Notes under the pieces: model-generated | What the model saw: only the letters and a program-made list of their open reading frames with translations | Told to the model about the DNA's origin: nothing | Database searches by the model: none | Program-made: the position numbers and the translations under genes | In this document: positions 25,063-36,686 of the stretch, in pieces | Position numbering within the stretch: position 1 is the first letter of the stretch | How the letters are laid out: every line of letters begins with the position of its first letter | Origin: Synaphobranchus kaupii | Taxonomy: Eukaryota > Chordata > Actinopteri > Anguilliformes > Synaphobranchidae | DNA length: 64,000 nucleotides | Direction: 5' to 3' | NCBI GenBank assembly: GCA_029718625.1 | Contig: CM056389.1 | Coordinates: 15,090,452-15,154,451 of the forward strand

Positions 25063-27415
25063 AGGGACGGAGGAGGGTGGTGGGGGAGGGGGGTTATTAT
25101 CAACCCAGAGGCCACCGTTTCATTTCCCACAGTACCCCAAGGTCTTAATTAGTTTAGGTTATTCATGCACTGCAGTAATTGACTGCTGTTGTTCCCCCTT
25201 TTCATCTATCAGTTTACTGCCAGGAACCAACCACAGTGGAGACCTCATTTTAAATAGTAATTACAAGGAAGCCCAATTCCCTGATTTGATTCCCCCCACC
25301 CCCCCCACCTCCCCCACGCCCCTCCTGTCAGTGTTGGTGTTATATGTCAACACATCCCAGCTGAAACATGAAATAGTCCCTTGATTTCAATCACGGATTG
25401 TCTGCTGACCCGCAATTTAGTCCGCGGATACGGAAAATAATTTCATGCACGTGATTTTGGAGGGGTGAAAGGTCATCTGTCCCCTTGGAAACCGCATTGG
25501 GAGCAGCATGCAGGACGACGCGGCCCATCCTCACAGTGAGATTGTGTGTTTCAGAAGAGCTAATTGCCTTTTATAAGGCACAGTCGAAAGACCCGAGGTC
25601 ATGTGATGGCTCTTGCAAGCACTCTCGCACTTGCTGAGGAATGCGGTCTGTTGTAATGTATTCACATTTAGGTTACCACATCCGACACGCACTGAATTAC
25701 TTAAGACTTTAATTTCATCCTCACTGTATATAAGACACTTCAGTCAGGCATCAAAGTGTATAACTGTGTAGATGTATAATGACCAACAAAATTTAATTCA
25801 TGTTAAAATACTGTGATTGTTGATCAACACAATCCAATTTCAAAACATATGTGAGAAAGGAAAAAAGGCATGCTCAAAATGGGCCTTTATCCCAGAGTAG
25901 AGCGCCTCTTCCACACTGTCAATGATGTCATGGGACCTCAGGCAGCCTGTTTCAGGAGGAAGTAAAACACAAAGGGAGTCTATACCCAAATAGACTGCTG
26001 TAAGATTGTGTTTTCATTTTGTCTGTATATATGTTGACATCAAATGCCTTGATGCGTAGTTTGAAAGAAAGAAAAAACAGAAAAGAAAACTTCTCTGTTC
26101 CGACATACTTCTGTTTACCGTAATGTCCTGATTCCTCCCACTCCCTGATTTACGGAGTCACTATCCAAAAAAAAACTATCTGATACCATTTCAGCGTTGG
26201 CTTCATTACCATAGCTCAATAATGCAAATGCTAGTCAAGGTCTGGAATCATGTAGGAGGATGATATTACAGAGAAAAAGGACCTCTACACTAAAGTACAT
26301 TCAGATGCCTTAAATGTTTATTTATTAACTCTTTTTGTATGCAACACTGCACAAACACCTGCTATAAATATAAAGCTCCAGTTGAATTTTAACATTTGTA
26401 ATTCAGTCCTGTGTCAAAATACTGCTGCACTCTCCTTATCAAGCCACCTGTTGAGTGCCCATTAAAAATCATCATCTTTAGTTAACTGAATAATCTCAAT
26501 TAGTCTTTTAATTATTACTAATTAAGTGCAGTTGTACACCGGCTCGCAGAGCAGTGTTCGCGGTGCATAATTTGTGTCACTCAGCAGTATTTATGAAAAA
26601 GGGAGAGATCACGTGACCTGCTCATCAGTACGGATGCTTGTATTTAGAGCTACTGTACCCAGCAATGATGACTGCCTCAAAAAAAAAAAAAATATATATT
26701 ATGAATAAAAATAAATATTTATTTTCCTTCCATGCACTTTCTTTATTGAATAAACACTCTGGCAGGCCCAGAGCCAGCATTGGGAAGACCCACAGGGACC
26801 CCGCTGGACAGGGAATCTAGTAGGGGTGATTTCCTGAGTGCCAACTGGCATGGATCCCGTTAGCGAGAAACAAGTTTGTTGTTGACCCCGATGTGAACAG
26901 TAACGCTCATTCAGTGTGATTTGAAAATCATTGTGCACGCGTGTATTTTCCCACATAAAATATATCATAAAAGTATATTATTACTACAAAGGATATTCCC
27001 CAGTTTCACTCGACAGCCAGGCATGGAAATAAGACACAAGTGGCATTGTTTGCAACCTTCCGCAGTGTCTTCCTTAATTATTAATAAGTCGCTGTGTCAG
27101 TCAAGACTTTAATCTCAAGCCAACACAAGTGATCTCACACATATCCCTCCGTATTTGTGAAGAGCCAACCTCTGTTAAGTTGAGAAACAAATTAATGCAT
27201 CAAAAAAATCCTTTCACACTTAACGGTGCGTACCAAATACGTGGTTGTTTCGGCAGTTGTTCCCTCTGAGGAAATCTTGCCTGAGTGTCTTGATTAAGTG
27301 CGTCCTTGGGCACGTGCCTGCGATCTGCACAGCCTTGCGGGCAGAGGCAGAGGCAGGCGTCATGTGACACAGAGGCATCACTTACTCAGGCCCCAGAAGG
27401 AGACGGCAGAGAGAG

Positions 27416-27436
27416 CCCCCCCCCCCCCCCCCCCCC
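27416..27436. repeat. Poly-C run
   Basis: About 21 consecutive C residues. Confidence 0.95.
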
Positions 27437-27525
27437 TGCTTTTCAGCACAAATGATTTTTCATCAATCCAGTCTAAAGATCTGGTGCTGAACCAGGCAGG
27501 ACAGAGCCAATACAGTAATTCCTAG

Positions 27526-27722
27526 ATGCCTGAGAGAGAGGGAGAGAGACAGAGAGAGAAAGAGAGAGAGAGAGACAGAGAGAGACAGAGAGAGAGAGCG
27601 AGAGAGAGAGCGACAGAGAGCGATAGAGAGAGAGAGAGAGACAGAGAGAGAGACAGAGAGATACAGAGAGAGAGAGCGACAGAGAGCGATAGAGAGAGAG
27701 AGACAGAGTCAGAGACAGAGAC

Positions 27723-27753
<31 letters not shown>

Positions 27754-27756
27754 TAT
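27526..27756. repeat. (GA)n/(GACA)n microsatellite, ~230 bp
   Basis: Almost pure GA with CA interruptions. The 78-codon Arg/Glu frame here (27526-27762) is an artefact of the repeat. Confidence 0.95.
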
Positions 27757-28774
27757 CTTTGACCTCAATATCTTTGAGACTTGCTTTGTGTGAACATAGA
27801 TAGAATATTTTAATAAGTGCTTTTCTGTGACTGGTGGAGTTTTAATTAATATATTTTTTGTGACAGTTTAGTCAATGAGTCATTGAGAAGTTCGGCGAAG
27901 GATGTATTTAGGAACATTTAAGGCATCTTTTTAAATTTTATTAGCAGGTGAAATACTGGGCCACTATTTTTTCCCCTTGGGAGTAAGGTGGGGTTGAGTC
28001 ACTCTGTGGGTTTCCATGGGTTGCCACTAAATTCAAAAATCAAACTCCAAAACCAAAATCAACCGCCTACAGACTAGCTTTGCTGAAACAGTGACTCCTA
28101 TAGCCTACTAGACAATATCCACTTAGACAGGGTTAGACAGCCGGCCTCATAACAAAATAGAGGACAGTCATTGAGTTATGTTCTCAGATCAGAAGTCATG
28201 TGAGACAGAAATAAAGAGAGAGAGAAGAGATAAGTTAGTGCTTGGACATCCATGCAGTAAAACCCACCCTGTGCTGAATGGCTTTGCCTGAGCAGGTATC
28301 CCACCCCAGATTTAAAGCTATTGGACACACACAATGTCTAATGGCTTCTCTTTGTTTAGTTGGCTGTTGATTCCCCTTCCTCTCCACTCCCTTGAGTATA
28401 TGTCACGTGGATTCACATTCCAGAGTAACAGGCAGAGCAGTGGGGCGGGGAGACTAAAAACGTTCAAATGCAACTCAACAAAAAATGCGTCGAGTGTGAA
28501 GTTCTCATAGCCTCATTGACTAAGTGACGGTCTGCATAGTCGCTTATTTATACCCGAGAAAGAAAATCGGTTGTAGTGCCGTACCAGTTTCTCTCTGTGG
28601 TCAAAAGTCTGTTTCCCTTGTGTTTTTTGTGTATACATTCCCAAGGGGATGGGGGACAAGGATGGGCTCAGGAGGAAGTGACAGACACCGCTTCCAAAGC
28701 ATATGTTTTGGGAGTGTTTAAGAGAAGCCTTATTAGTCATATTTCTCAGTAACTGGCACCATGCAGACAAACCC

Positions 28775-28779
28775 CACCC

Positions 28780-28810
<31 letters not shown>
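28775..28810. repeat. (CA)n microsatellite
   Basis: A CA run with one AA interruption. Confidence 0.9.
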
Positions 28811-29449
28811 CAGAAAAAAAGAACCATTTGCACAGGTTTCTTTTTTATTTTCCTATTTGTTGTTGACGAGAAGGAACAAATATTTTACTTAGCCATTTCC
28901 CCAGTCTGCAGCATGCATCCAAAACAGTTATCTCTTTTGTCTTATCTCTTCTCTCTCTCTCTGTTTTTGCAGGGGACAAAAGATGACTGGAATAGTACTG
29001 AACTTAAGTTTAACAATGACAGGAAAATAGCTTTTTGGAAACGCACATATAACACAGCAGACAATCACAAACTGGAGCTACATCATATGCTTTACCAGTG
29101 TCCTTCTAAACCCCAAAAACATGCCCTGTTAATAATGCACAGTCTACTGATGAAGCCAATTTCTTCCAGATTTTCAATCTGTTATAATGATAAGATTTCA
29201 CGGATGTTATGTAACATTGCATTACAGACCAGCCACAGGAAGACAAGCATTTCCTGTTTGGTTTTACTTGTTTTTCCTTCTTGCTTGTGAAGTACAATAC
29301 AAGGTCTGGTCTCCTCTTAGTTGATCTTGATATTTTCTGAGGTTTTTGGGAGAAATTTTCTGCCAGAAATGCTCGACTTGACAAACCTGCACCAGAGACA
29401 CATCAATCAATCTCTCCTGATATAGTTGGGAGATGGCGAGGCTTTCTTC

Positions 29450-29452
<3 letters not shown>

Positions 29453-29486
<34 letters not shown>
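29453..29486. repeat. (TC)n microsatellite
   Basis: About 16 TC units. Confidence 0.95.
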
Positions 29487-29490
<4 letters not shown>

Positions 29491-29849
29491 CCATTTGCAC
29501 ACTCCGACTTGATAACGTGTCCTTATTATGTCACTTCCAATTAACGAAATGTCAGGCACCAAAATAAACAAGAGTGGCAGATCAGCGAAGGATGTCTTTA
29601 GCGAGTGTCAGAGCTGGCATATGGTTTTCGACAGCAGCACACAATGTTTCATTTAATGTCTTCTATTCAAGGTGAAGAAAGTGAAAGGGAGAAAACCGGC
29701 GATGGAGAAGTCGCGGAGAGAAAGCCGCAGTGCGTCCACACTGGCACTCACAAAGTGGGAGTGACACCAGTTCCAAAAACCTGTCAAAATTTGAATTGTT
29801 AACGTCACAAACCCGTACTGTTGTGTGAGAGTTCATTGCGACTGACCAT

Positions 29850-30072
29850 GGGCGGCAGTGTAGTATAATGGTTAAGGAACTGGCCTTGTAACCGAAAGGT
29901 TGCAGGTTCGATTCCCAGGTAGAACACTGCCGTTGTACCCTTGAGCAAGGTACTTAACCTGAATCGCTTCAGTATATATCTAGCTGTATAAATGGATAAT
30001 ATGTAAAAAATGCTAAAAAGTTGTGTAAGTCGCTCTGGATAAGAGCGTCTGCTAAATACCTGTAATGTAATG
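29850..30072 (+). repeat. tRNA-derived SINE (V-SINE type), well preserved
   Basis: The head is tRNA-like, with an A-box region at TAGTATAATGGTTAAG (about 29861) and a B box at GGTTCGATTCCC (about 29905). It is followed by a central block with GAGCAAGGTACTTAACCTGA. The tail is GTCGCTCTGGATAAGAGCGT plus CTGCTAAATACC, ending in TGTAATGTAATG. That tail is shared by the V-SINE superfamily and its partner L2-type LINEs, whose 3' ends carry TGTAA repeats and are recognised by the LINE reverse transcriptase. It is transcribed by RNA polymerase III in principle. Clear target duplications were not found. Confidence 0.9.
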
Positions 30073-30481
30073 AGTTTGTTCTCAAACGGCCGATGTCAAA
30101 ACGTAACATTAGCACTTCATCTGTAATAGCCTACAGTAGATTAAAAACAAAACAAATATCTACGTATAATCCTATTCTTAATCACTTAATAAAAATAGAT
30201 ACAGTAAATGGAACATCTGATTAAGTGTCAGATGCACCTGCCTATATTGGGGTCTGTATAATTGACTGGATGTAAGATCTAAGCAGGTTTGCAGGGTGAC
30301 AAAACAGTCTTCACTATATCCATAATAACCAATTTGGATTTTTTGGATCCTAATACAGAAGAATATATGTTGGCACATTTGGGCCTGTCAAGATCTTAGT
30401 CAATAACTTGTTTCCCCCTCCCCCTTATCATTTTGATCACCAGATCCAGGGCCTAGCACCACTAGCAGATTTGGGGCCCTA

Positions 30482-32477
30482 ATCAATTCAATTCAATTTT
30501 TCAATTTATTTTTTATACAGGGAAAAAAGATATTAGTACATAAAAGTCCTAACATCTTTGGGCCCTACTCAGTACATTACTGTTTTACAGAGGGTTCCCT
30601 GTCCTACAGCATGGGGAAAGAAAAAAAGAAAAAGAAAATAATTGAGATGAACAGAAAATTAGGAAAAAATAAGAAAGACAGGGGTAAAAAATCTATAGAT
30701 GTACAGTAATTAAAATGTGAGAAATTTCAGAAAGAAATATGTAGAAACAATGAAAAAAAATAAAAATAATTAAAAATAAATAAATAAAAAAATAAAAATA
30801 ATAATAATAATAAAGTGAGTGTTTATGGAGCAGACACAGCGTCATCTGAAATTAATTATAGTCTAGTGTTGACAGATTTGGTTATTTATAAGATGAGATT
30901 TGAGCTGTTTTTTAAAGTTGTTAAAATGTATATTTGTCCTTATATTTAATGGTAAATTATTCCATGATTCTGTGTTTCTATTGAAAAACGATTTTTGACC
31001 AAAATTGTTTTTGTATCTTTGAAGTGGATTTAATGCGTTTGTAATGGAACGGGTTTGTCTTTGTTGTCGGTTATTGGAATGACGTGGCAATAGGTTGTTA
31101 ATGATCTGAGGAAGAGTATTGTTTTGTATTTTATGGTAAAGTTTTAAGTTCAGTAACATTTGGTAATTTTCAAAAGTGAGTGCGTTTACTTGTTGTAAGG
31201 CAGTGCAATGATGTGTGCGAGATGGTAATTTCGCGTGAATTTTGTGCGATCTATTATAAAGACGAATGATTGGGTCTAATGTGCATTTTGTAGCAGATGA
31301 CCAAATTGGTAAACAATATGATAATGTGGATAGAATTATGGCATTTAAATATGTATTTGAAACGGTTCGTGTAAGATATGTCCGAATTTTATTGTAGACG
31401 AAAAGTTTTTTATTTAGCTGTTTTGCAAGGTATTCAATATGTGGTTTAAACATCATATGATCGTCAAGCGTGATGCCGAGATATTTATAGGTACTTGTTA
31501 CGGACAAGGGTTCGTTTTTTAGTTGTATAGGGGGCGGAGTCGAAAATGTTTTTTGAGAGGATCGAAAATACATACATTGTGTTTTTTTTATATTTAATGT
31601 TAGATGATTTCTGTGTAACCAGTGGTGAAGAGCTTGTAGGTCTAATGAAAGTTTGGAATGAATGTCATCTATTTTATGCGCAGAGGTAAAGATAACGGTG
31701 TCGTCCGCGTATAGAAGCACTTGGGTTGATGAGCATACTGAGGGCAGATCATTAATATATAATATGAACAATAGCTGTCCTAGAATAGATCCTTGTGGTA
31801 CACCGATATTGCTTGTCATAGAAGTGGATTTAAGTTGATCTATTTGGACCAGTTGTGTTCTTTCTAATAGATATGATGAAAACATGTTTATTGCAGTTGA
31901 TGATAGGTTGAACTTCGTTAACTTATTGAGAAGTATTGAATGATTAACGGTATCAAATGCTTTTGAAAAGTCGATAAATATTGCACCGGTTATATTCCCT
32001 ACATTTAATGATTGTCTAATTGATTCCGTGAGATATAATACTGCGGACGTGGTTGATCTGTTTGTTCGAAAACCAAACTGAAATTCATTTAAAAGACCGT
32101 GTGATTCTAAGTAGTCGGTGAGCTGAGTGGCTAGCACCTTTTCCAGGATCTTTGACATTATGGGAAGAATAGATATCGGTTTATAATTTGATATGACTGT
32201 TGGATCACCTGCTTTGTAAATGGGAATGATTTTAGATGTTTTCCATGCGGAAGGAAAAACAGACTTTGTAATACATAAGTTTATGAGATGATGGGTGACT
32301 GTTAATAAAGAATCCAAATGTGACAGAAAGAAGTCTGAGTTAATGTCATGTGTATCCTTTGTTTTTGTCTTCTTTAGAGAATGTGTGATGTTTATTAAAC
32401 ACTCTTGAGATATTTCTGCGAAGGAGAAAGGTTGTGATTGTGAGGCAGAAAATTCCCCAAATCTACAAAACAGTAAT
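30482..32477 (-). mobile_element. 5'-truncated LINE, jockey superfamily
   Basis: A minus-strand non-LTR retrotransposon containing the reverse transcriptase and C-terminal part of ORF2 (stop at 30863). A roughly 380-bp A-rich 3' untranslated region ends in short repeats that read (AATTG)n on the minus strand (30482-30505). The open frame continues upstream of 32317 to about 32475 in the same phase, encoding an FxEF...F.EI.Q-type segment seen between the endonuclease and RT domains of such LINEs. No endonuclease domain is present, so the copy is 5'-truncated, as is usual for target-primed insertion. Confidence 0.85.
30863..32475 (-). CDS. LINE reverse transcriptase, partial ORF2 (5'-truncated, frame open)
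   Basis: At least 484 codons are open, and the frame is clear for about 50 codons more at the 5' end. The codon at 32315-32317 is TTG and is not a real start. Counting from there, RT motifs are in order: the KAGD..NYKPISILP segment (35-53), FGFR.NRST (81-89), FIDFSKAFDTV (114-124, first catalytic Asp), GVPQGSILG (172-180) and YADDTV (203-208, the two other catalytic Asp). The C-terminal WNNLP...FKKQLK segment is typical of jockey-superfamily LINEs (L2/CR1/Rex relatives). The enzyme would reverse-transcribe LINE RNA at a nicked target. The frame has no stop, so the copy is fairly young. Without endonuclease and 5' promoter it is not expected to move. Confidence 0.9.
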
Positions 32478-32572
32478 TTAAGCCAATACTACTGGGTGCC
32501 TGGTTATCTCAATAATATGAATGATGTACACTGATGCATGTGATAACCAGCCACCCAGTACTATTGGCTTAA
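32478..32572. repeat. 95-bp TTAA-bounded hairpin
   Basis: Arms 32478-32508 and 32542-32572 are inverted repeats of 31 bases with about two mismatches. They both begin TTAAGCCAATA and include TACTGGGTG and CTGGTTATC. The loop is 33 bp. Each end is TTAA, as for a piggyBac-type MITE. The LINE ends exactly where the hairpin begins, so the hairpin either interrupts or delimits the LINE. Confidence 0.7.
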
Positions 32573-33000
32573 TAGAATAGAATAACTTTTATTTTCCCCT
32601 GAGGGAACTTCAGTTGTAGTTTCCAGCAGTAAAGCAGACATAGACAGTGGGGCAGACCCACAAACACAAACAAACATGTTAAATAAAGACATTCAATTGA
32701 ATCAGATGTTTCACATTATAGTGGAGGTATGTGCGATTATGATTATGATTAAAATTACTATTATTATTAGTATTATGATCAAAATTATATTAAATTAATT
32801 AAGTATTAATTATGATGAAAAATTGAGCATCAAAAGCAATAACAGTTCCTCATCTGCCTTTACTGTCTTGAGATGTCCAACGTCATTATGCAGTCTAACA
32901 GCTGTAGGGACAAAGTTAATCACTGTATTGTAGTAGGCAGGAGTCATTCTTTAAGTCAAGCACTGATAAAAGTCTGAGTGTTGACTCTGACTGTGATATG
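32573..33000 (-). repeat. Second LINE 3' end fragment, minus (probable)
   Basis: The stretch begins with AATAGAATAGAATAAC, which on the minus strand is the short-repeat tail of many fish L2/Rex-type LINEs. TTTATTTTCCCCTGAGGGAA follows. The body to about 33000 includes TCTAACAGCTGTAGGGACAA, a word found in LINE-derived sequence. No long open frame is kept. The upstream limit is uncertain. Confidence 0.55.
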
Positions 33001-33859
33001 AAGATAATTAAATACATACAAAATATTGGTTTACATACTTGGGGAGTCAGAGCGTGCATTTCATGGAGTTACAAGTACCTTGTCCCAATAACCTTTAATA
33101 CGATTTAATGAAAAAATTTAATGAAAAAATAAAACCAGGTGACATCTCCCACTGTAGAGATTATATTGAAAAACAAATACTCTCAAGACTAATTCTGAAT
33201 ATTGTACCTTTGATAATGAAGCAAAGGTGGTCTCATTTGGTTCTGATAGTTAATTGGCCAATTCAGTCTACTGCAACATGTTTCACCGCATTAATATCTA
33301 CATGAAAATGTATTAATTACCTATTTAAATGTGTGTTGTTCTGCTTTAGTACAAACAATAGGAATTTTCTATTTCAAGAAGCTGCACATATGAAGTGCAC
33401 ACGCCCACCACAAGCACCCTCAACCCCCCCTCACACACACACACACACGCACACACAAAGCCTTGAAATTCTTGTGTAGGTCGATTGAAAGGGCCTTTTT
33501 CTCCTCCCACTCGCACTCTGTGATGGGGGGCGGAGTGAGGCGTGTTGGGATTCAGGAGGGAATTCTCTCCCAGATGGTACATCGGTGCTGTGCTGGGAAA
33601 TGAGAGCACAGGCCCAGGTCCATGCCCCTCCAGTCTTGTTGAGACACTATTTAGACATATTTATTCCAACTGGGAATGGGGGGAAAAACACAAAGGTCAT
33701 CAGGCAATCCTAGAGACCAGAGAAACATTTTAAAAAATTGTATTCATCTTACAAAGTGATGACCTCTCTTGTGGGATCAATCAGTGGTCATGATGTAAGA
33801 GAGCAAGAGAGCATGGGCGGCTTGCATGTTATAAATACTTTTTCTTCTTATGACATTAA
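33001..33859. other. No gene recognised
   Basis: Intergenic DNA with a (CA)n tract at 33430-33457. Open frames of 60-87 codons have no recognisable features. Confidence 0.45.
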
Positions 33860-35771
33860 TGTGAAGAAGAGCACTGAAAGAAGCATGCAACCAAAACCAC
33901 AAGGGGATTTCTCTCATTCTGAAAATAGGTGCTCATATCCTGGGCTTACACTCTGCAAATACAGACCTGGATTAAATCGATATTCATCTTGAAAAAAAAA
34001 GAAGAAAAAAAAAAAAGTTCAACAAAGAACAACGATCACGAAAATTCACCCACCCAACAGTGTTTATGAAGACAAAAAGTGACAAGACATTTATTTGTGA
34101 ATCAAAGTTGAGGACAAATGCTGATTTAAAAGTGTACTTGTGTGGCGACGGACAGCGTCGTGAATGTAAATTTTTAAACCTTTGAAGCTGCATGCATTTA
34201 TTTTGAAAACCATGGTCAAAGCCGCACTGCTCTTACTCAGCGCTGGTAATTAATGTTATTGGGACGCGCACTGGGCAATGTTTTGAGTTACAAAGGCAGG
34301 ATGTCTCCGAAACTCACCAAACCTGTGCATGTAGTATAAACAAAAATCTGATAACTGAGCCTACACACCTATCGGTTGGACTGCCTAGTTGCTGGAGAGA
34401 GGCCTGCGGGTGACCAGAACTCGATGGGAAATAGACACTGTCGGGTGAGAGAGGAAGTAGAATGCGTACTTCTTAGCAGGTGCTTAGCCAATGGAAGTGT
34501 CAGGCGTTGGTCAGAAATGTCCATGTGTTTGATTTGTTTTTCCTCTGAAAAAAGGTGTGCAAATAAAGTAGTGCCACTATCCTGGTCGCCAGAAATTAAA
34601 AAAAAAAAACTGCCAAAAAAAAAACAGCACTGCGAACTATTAGTGTTTCATTACTCAAAAAAAAAAAAAACTGTTATTTCAGAACTCTGCATAACTAAAC
34701 ATTAATATTCTGTCGATTAGAATCAGTTTTTCTTTATTTATTTGTTGCTTTCGCTGCAAACTGTATTTCTGGAGATACAGAGATGGAGTTTTATCGACAA
34801 AACGCAGAAGGCCTCTTATCCCACATTCCAATATTACAACATTGGTTTAATACCCAACGTCACTATGGAAAGACTGACATAATAACCGTGGAATTATGAA
34901 TTTGATTCATCGCAATCTTTTCACTTTTTTCCTCTGCATTCAACTCATGTGATCAGAACAGGGTGCAAAAAAATAGCCTGACTGAGCAGCGCATCAATGC
35001 TTCCTCCAAAATGTCTTTCAAGATAGCTTTTAGACTCTGATTTTGCATGCTGAAGGCCTGGAGGATGTACTGTATGTGCTTTGAAGTAGGTCAACACCCG
35101 CTATAGCGCTGTATTGCTCAGTTTTTCTTTGAGGAAAACTTTCACCGAAATATATATTTTTTAAGGTTTGCTAATATTTGCTGACGTGCAACTTTCAGCC
35201 AATGCCAGACGTGTCTTGACCGGGCGCTCACGAGCTGCTGTCGAGGGTAGAAATGAAGTGCTGTACATTTGCCAGCCTGTCCCTCTCCCCTCCGCATTAC
35301 TGCAGGGAGGATGAGAACATATTAGATGATTATCTGTTGTTGATTCCTCTTCCGTACTATAACTGAATTGCACACATAGTGAAGAAAAGTGTTTCCCGCT
35401 TGTAAAATAAATGGATGATTGGGCTTTCTCTAGTGCTCTAACAGCAGTTGTTTATGGCTCAAGTGGGCTCGGCCTGAGGCTGGACTAACATGCACATTTT
35501 GAATAGGCTAACTTTGTTACAAAGTCTGTGGCTCAGAGGCTTTTAATACACAGGGATCGGATAACAAAACCCACATCAGAAAATAAACTGTTTTAAAATT
35601 TTCGGGAACATAATGTTTAAAAAATGTTAAATTTAAGAACAATTTTGCAGTGGATTGTTTTAACAACAAATATTTTTTCATGAAGGACTAGTTCATTCCT
35701 TATGATGTAAAGCAATGAAAAAGCTACTATTTTTCTACATCCTCGATTAAAAAAAATAATGCATTCTTTAA

Positions 35772-35932
35772 AGCCCTTTAAAGTTTAAGATCACAAATAT
35801 GTGATTAGAATGTGCTTAACTGAACATTCTAATGTTGATGTAACAAGCACTACTGGTAAGTGAAAGCAATGGAGTTCTAGAACACTGACTGAATTTTGAA
35901 AAGACATTCCAAAAAACTAATCTCAAAAGATT
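35772..35932. mobile_element. Degenerate TTAA MITE, related to 22741-22920
   Basis: Shares AAGATCACAAATATGT, the TTAACTGAACATTCT block and the CAATGGAGTTCTAGAACACT block with the intact MITE at 22741. The ends (GCCCTTTAAAG and CTCAAAAGATTAA) are decayed. Confidence 0.6.
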
Positions 35933-35999
35933 AATAATTCAAAGTCGAAAGTATTCTCGTAAAAATATGTCTTAGTATCCACTTTAACAACACGATTAA

Positions 36000-36464
36000 C
36001 CCCTTAACTAGTAATACTGGCCAAAAGTGGTTATTTTATTTAAATGTGTTGCTTTTTTACGGTGAAATTTTCAATCGATCTGGCCGTTTGAAAGTCATTA
36101 TTTTGTCTCTATAAACTATTTTATGATCCCAAATGTTATAGCAACAACAGTTCCTCATTTTGTCACATGATACAAAACAGGCTTGATCAAAACAACGACT
36201 CCATACATTCTGTCTTCTGGAAATCCCCAGACAATATTAATCACGGTACCGTCGGTATCCTTATCTCTGAAATTTTTTAAAAATCTTTTAGGCAAGAGAA
36301 AAAATTCCACTTCCACTGTGTTTGAGCTTGTGTAACTTTGTTTCAGTAATACTAAGGTCACCTTATAGAAGAAACCAGGATGAGGCCTGTAGTCACAGGG
36401 ATTCAAGAACAGTAGCTATTTAATTTTATGGCTTATGTTCAAAAAGGTGGTGCTTGAGAAGGGG
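36000..36464. mobile_element. TTAA-flanked element, 465 bp (piggyBac-like MITE)
   Basis: Starts CCCCTTAACTAG and ends CTTGAGAAGGGG, with TTAA on both sides (35996-35999, 36465-36468). Only the outermost CCCCTT is well inverted. In the second copy of the duplication the left end and its TTAA lie within the 51-bp deletion, while the right end is kept. No transposase. Confidence 0.6.
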
Positions 36465-36686
36465 TTAAGAAAAACAACTGTTACTGAATATGCCAGGGTT
36501 AATATAGCAATATTTGTCCCTGCTTTCTATTACAACGTGCCATACAATAGCATGGGCAGGTTTGCCATTCTGATCTCATTATTATATCTATGGTTGTTGC
36601 AGTTTTATTTATGGAAGCCAAACTTGGTTATGAATAACTATGCGGGGTATGGCGACCCCATTACAAAATCCATTATTAAGTGAAAT

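Larger units (their letters stand above)
22925..29849. other. No gene recognised; longest element-poor stretch
   Basis: About 6.9 kb with no mobile element I can support apart from simple repeats. Sub-regions 23280-23700, 25130-25700 and 26320-26630 are unique-looking, with TAATTA/AATTA-type homeodomain words, and are candidates for conserved non-coding elements. Open frames at 24654-25130, 28703-29290 and elsewhere are driven by CA or GA repeats and have no domain signatures. Confidence 0.45.
33860..36686. repeat. 2.8 kb tandem duplication, copy 1
   Basis: From TGTGAAGAAGAGCACTGAAA to TCCATTATTAAGTGAAAT this unit (2827 bp) is repeated head-to-tail in 36687-39458. The copies differ by scattered single bases, homopolymer lengths and one 51-bp deletion in copy 2. 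The unit holds an A-rich tract near the start, a degenerate TTAA MITE (35772-35932), a second TTAA-flanked element (36000-36464) and anonymous DNA. Matching short open frames occur in both copies (109 codons at 34376, 82 codons at 36435), but they resemble no known protein. One pair is disrupted by A-run length differences, which argues against selection on protein. Confidence 0.95.

Noticed and set aside
28703..29290. 195-codon open frame
   Set aside because: It includes a CA microsatellite translated as His/Thr, then anonymous sequence without a domain. No supporting features.
29895..29920. Possible tRNA gene (B box GGTTCGATTCCC)
   Set aside because: The acceptor stem and anticodon arm do not fold as a tRNA, and the following sequence is a typical SINE body and tail, so it is the head of a SINE.
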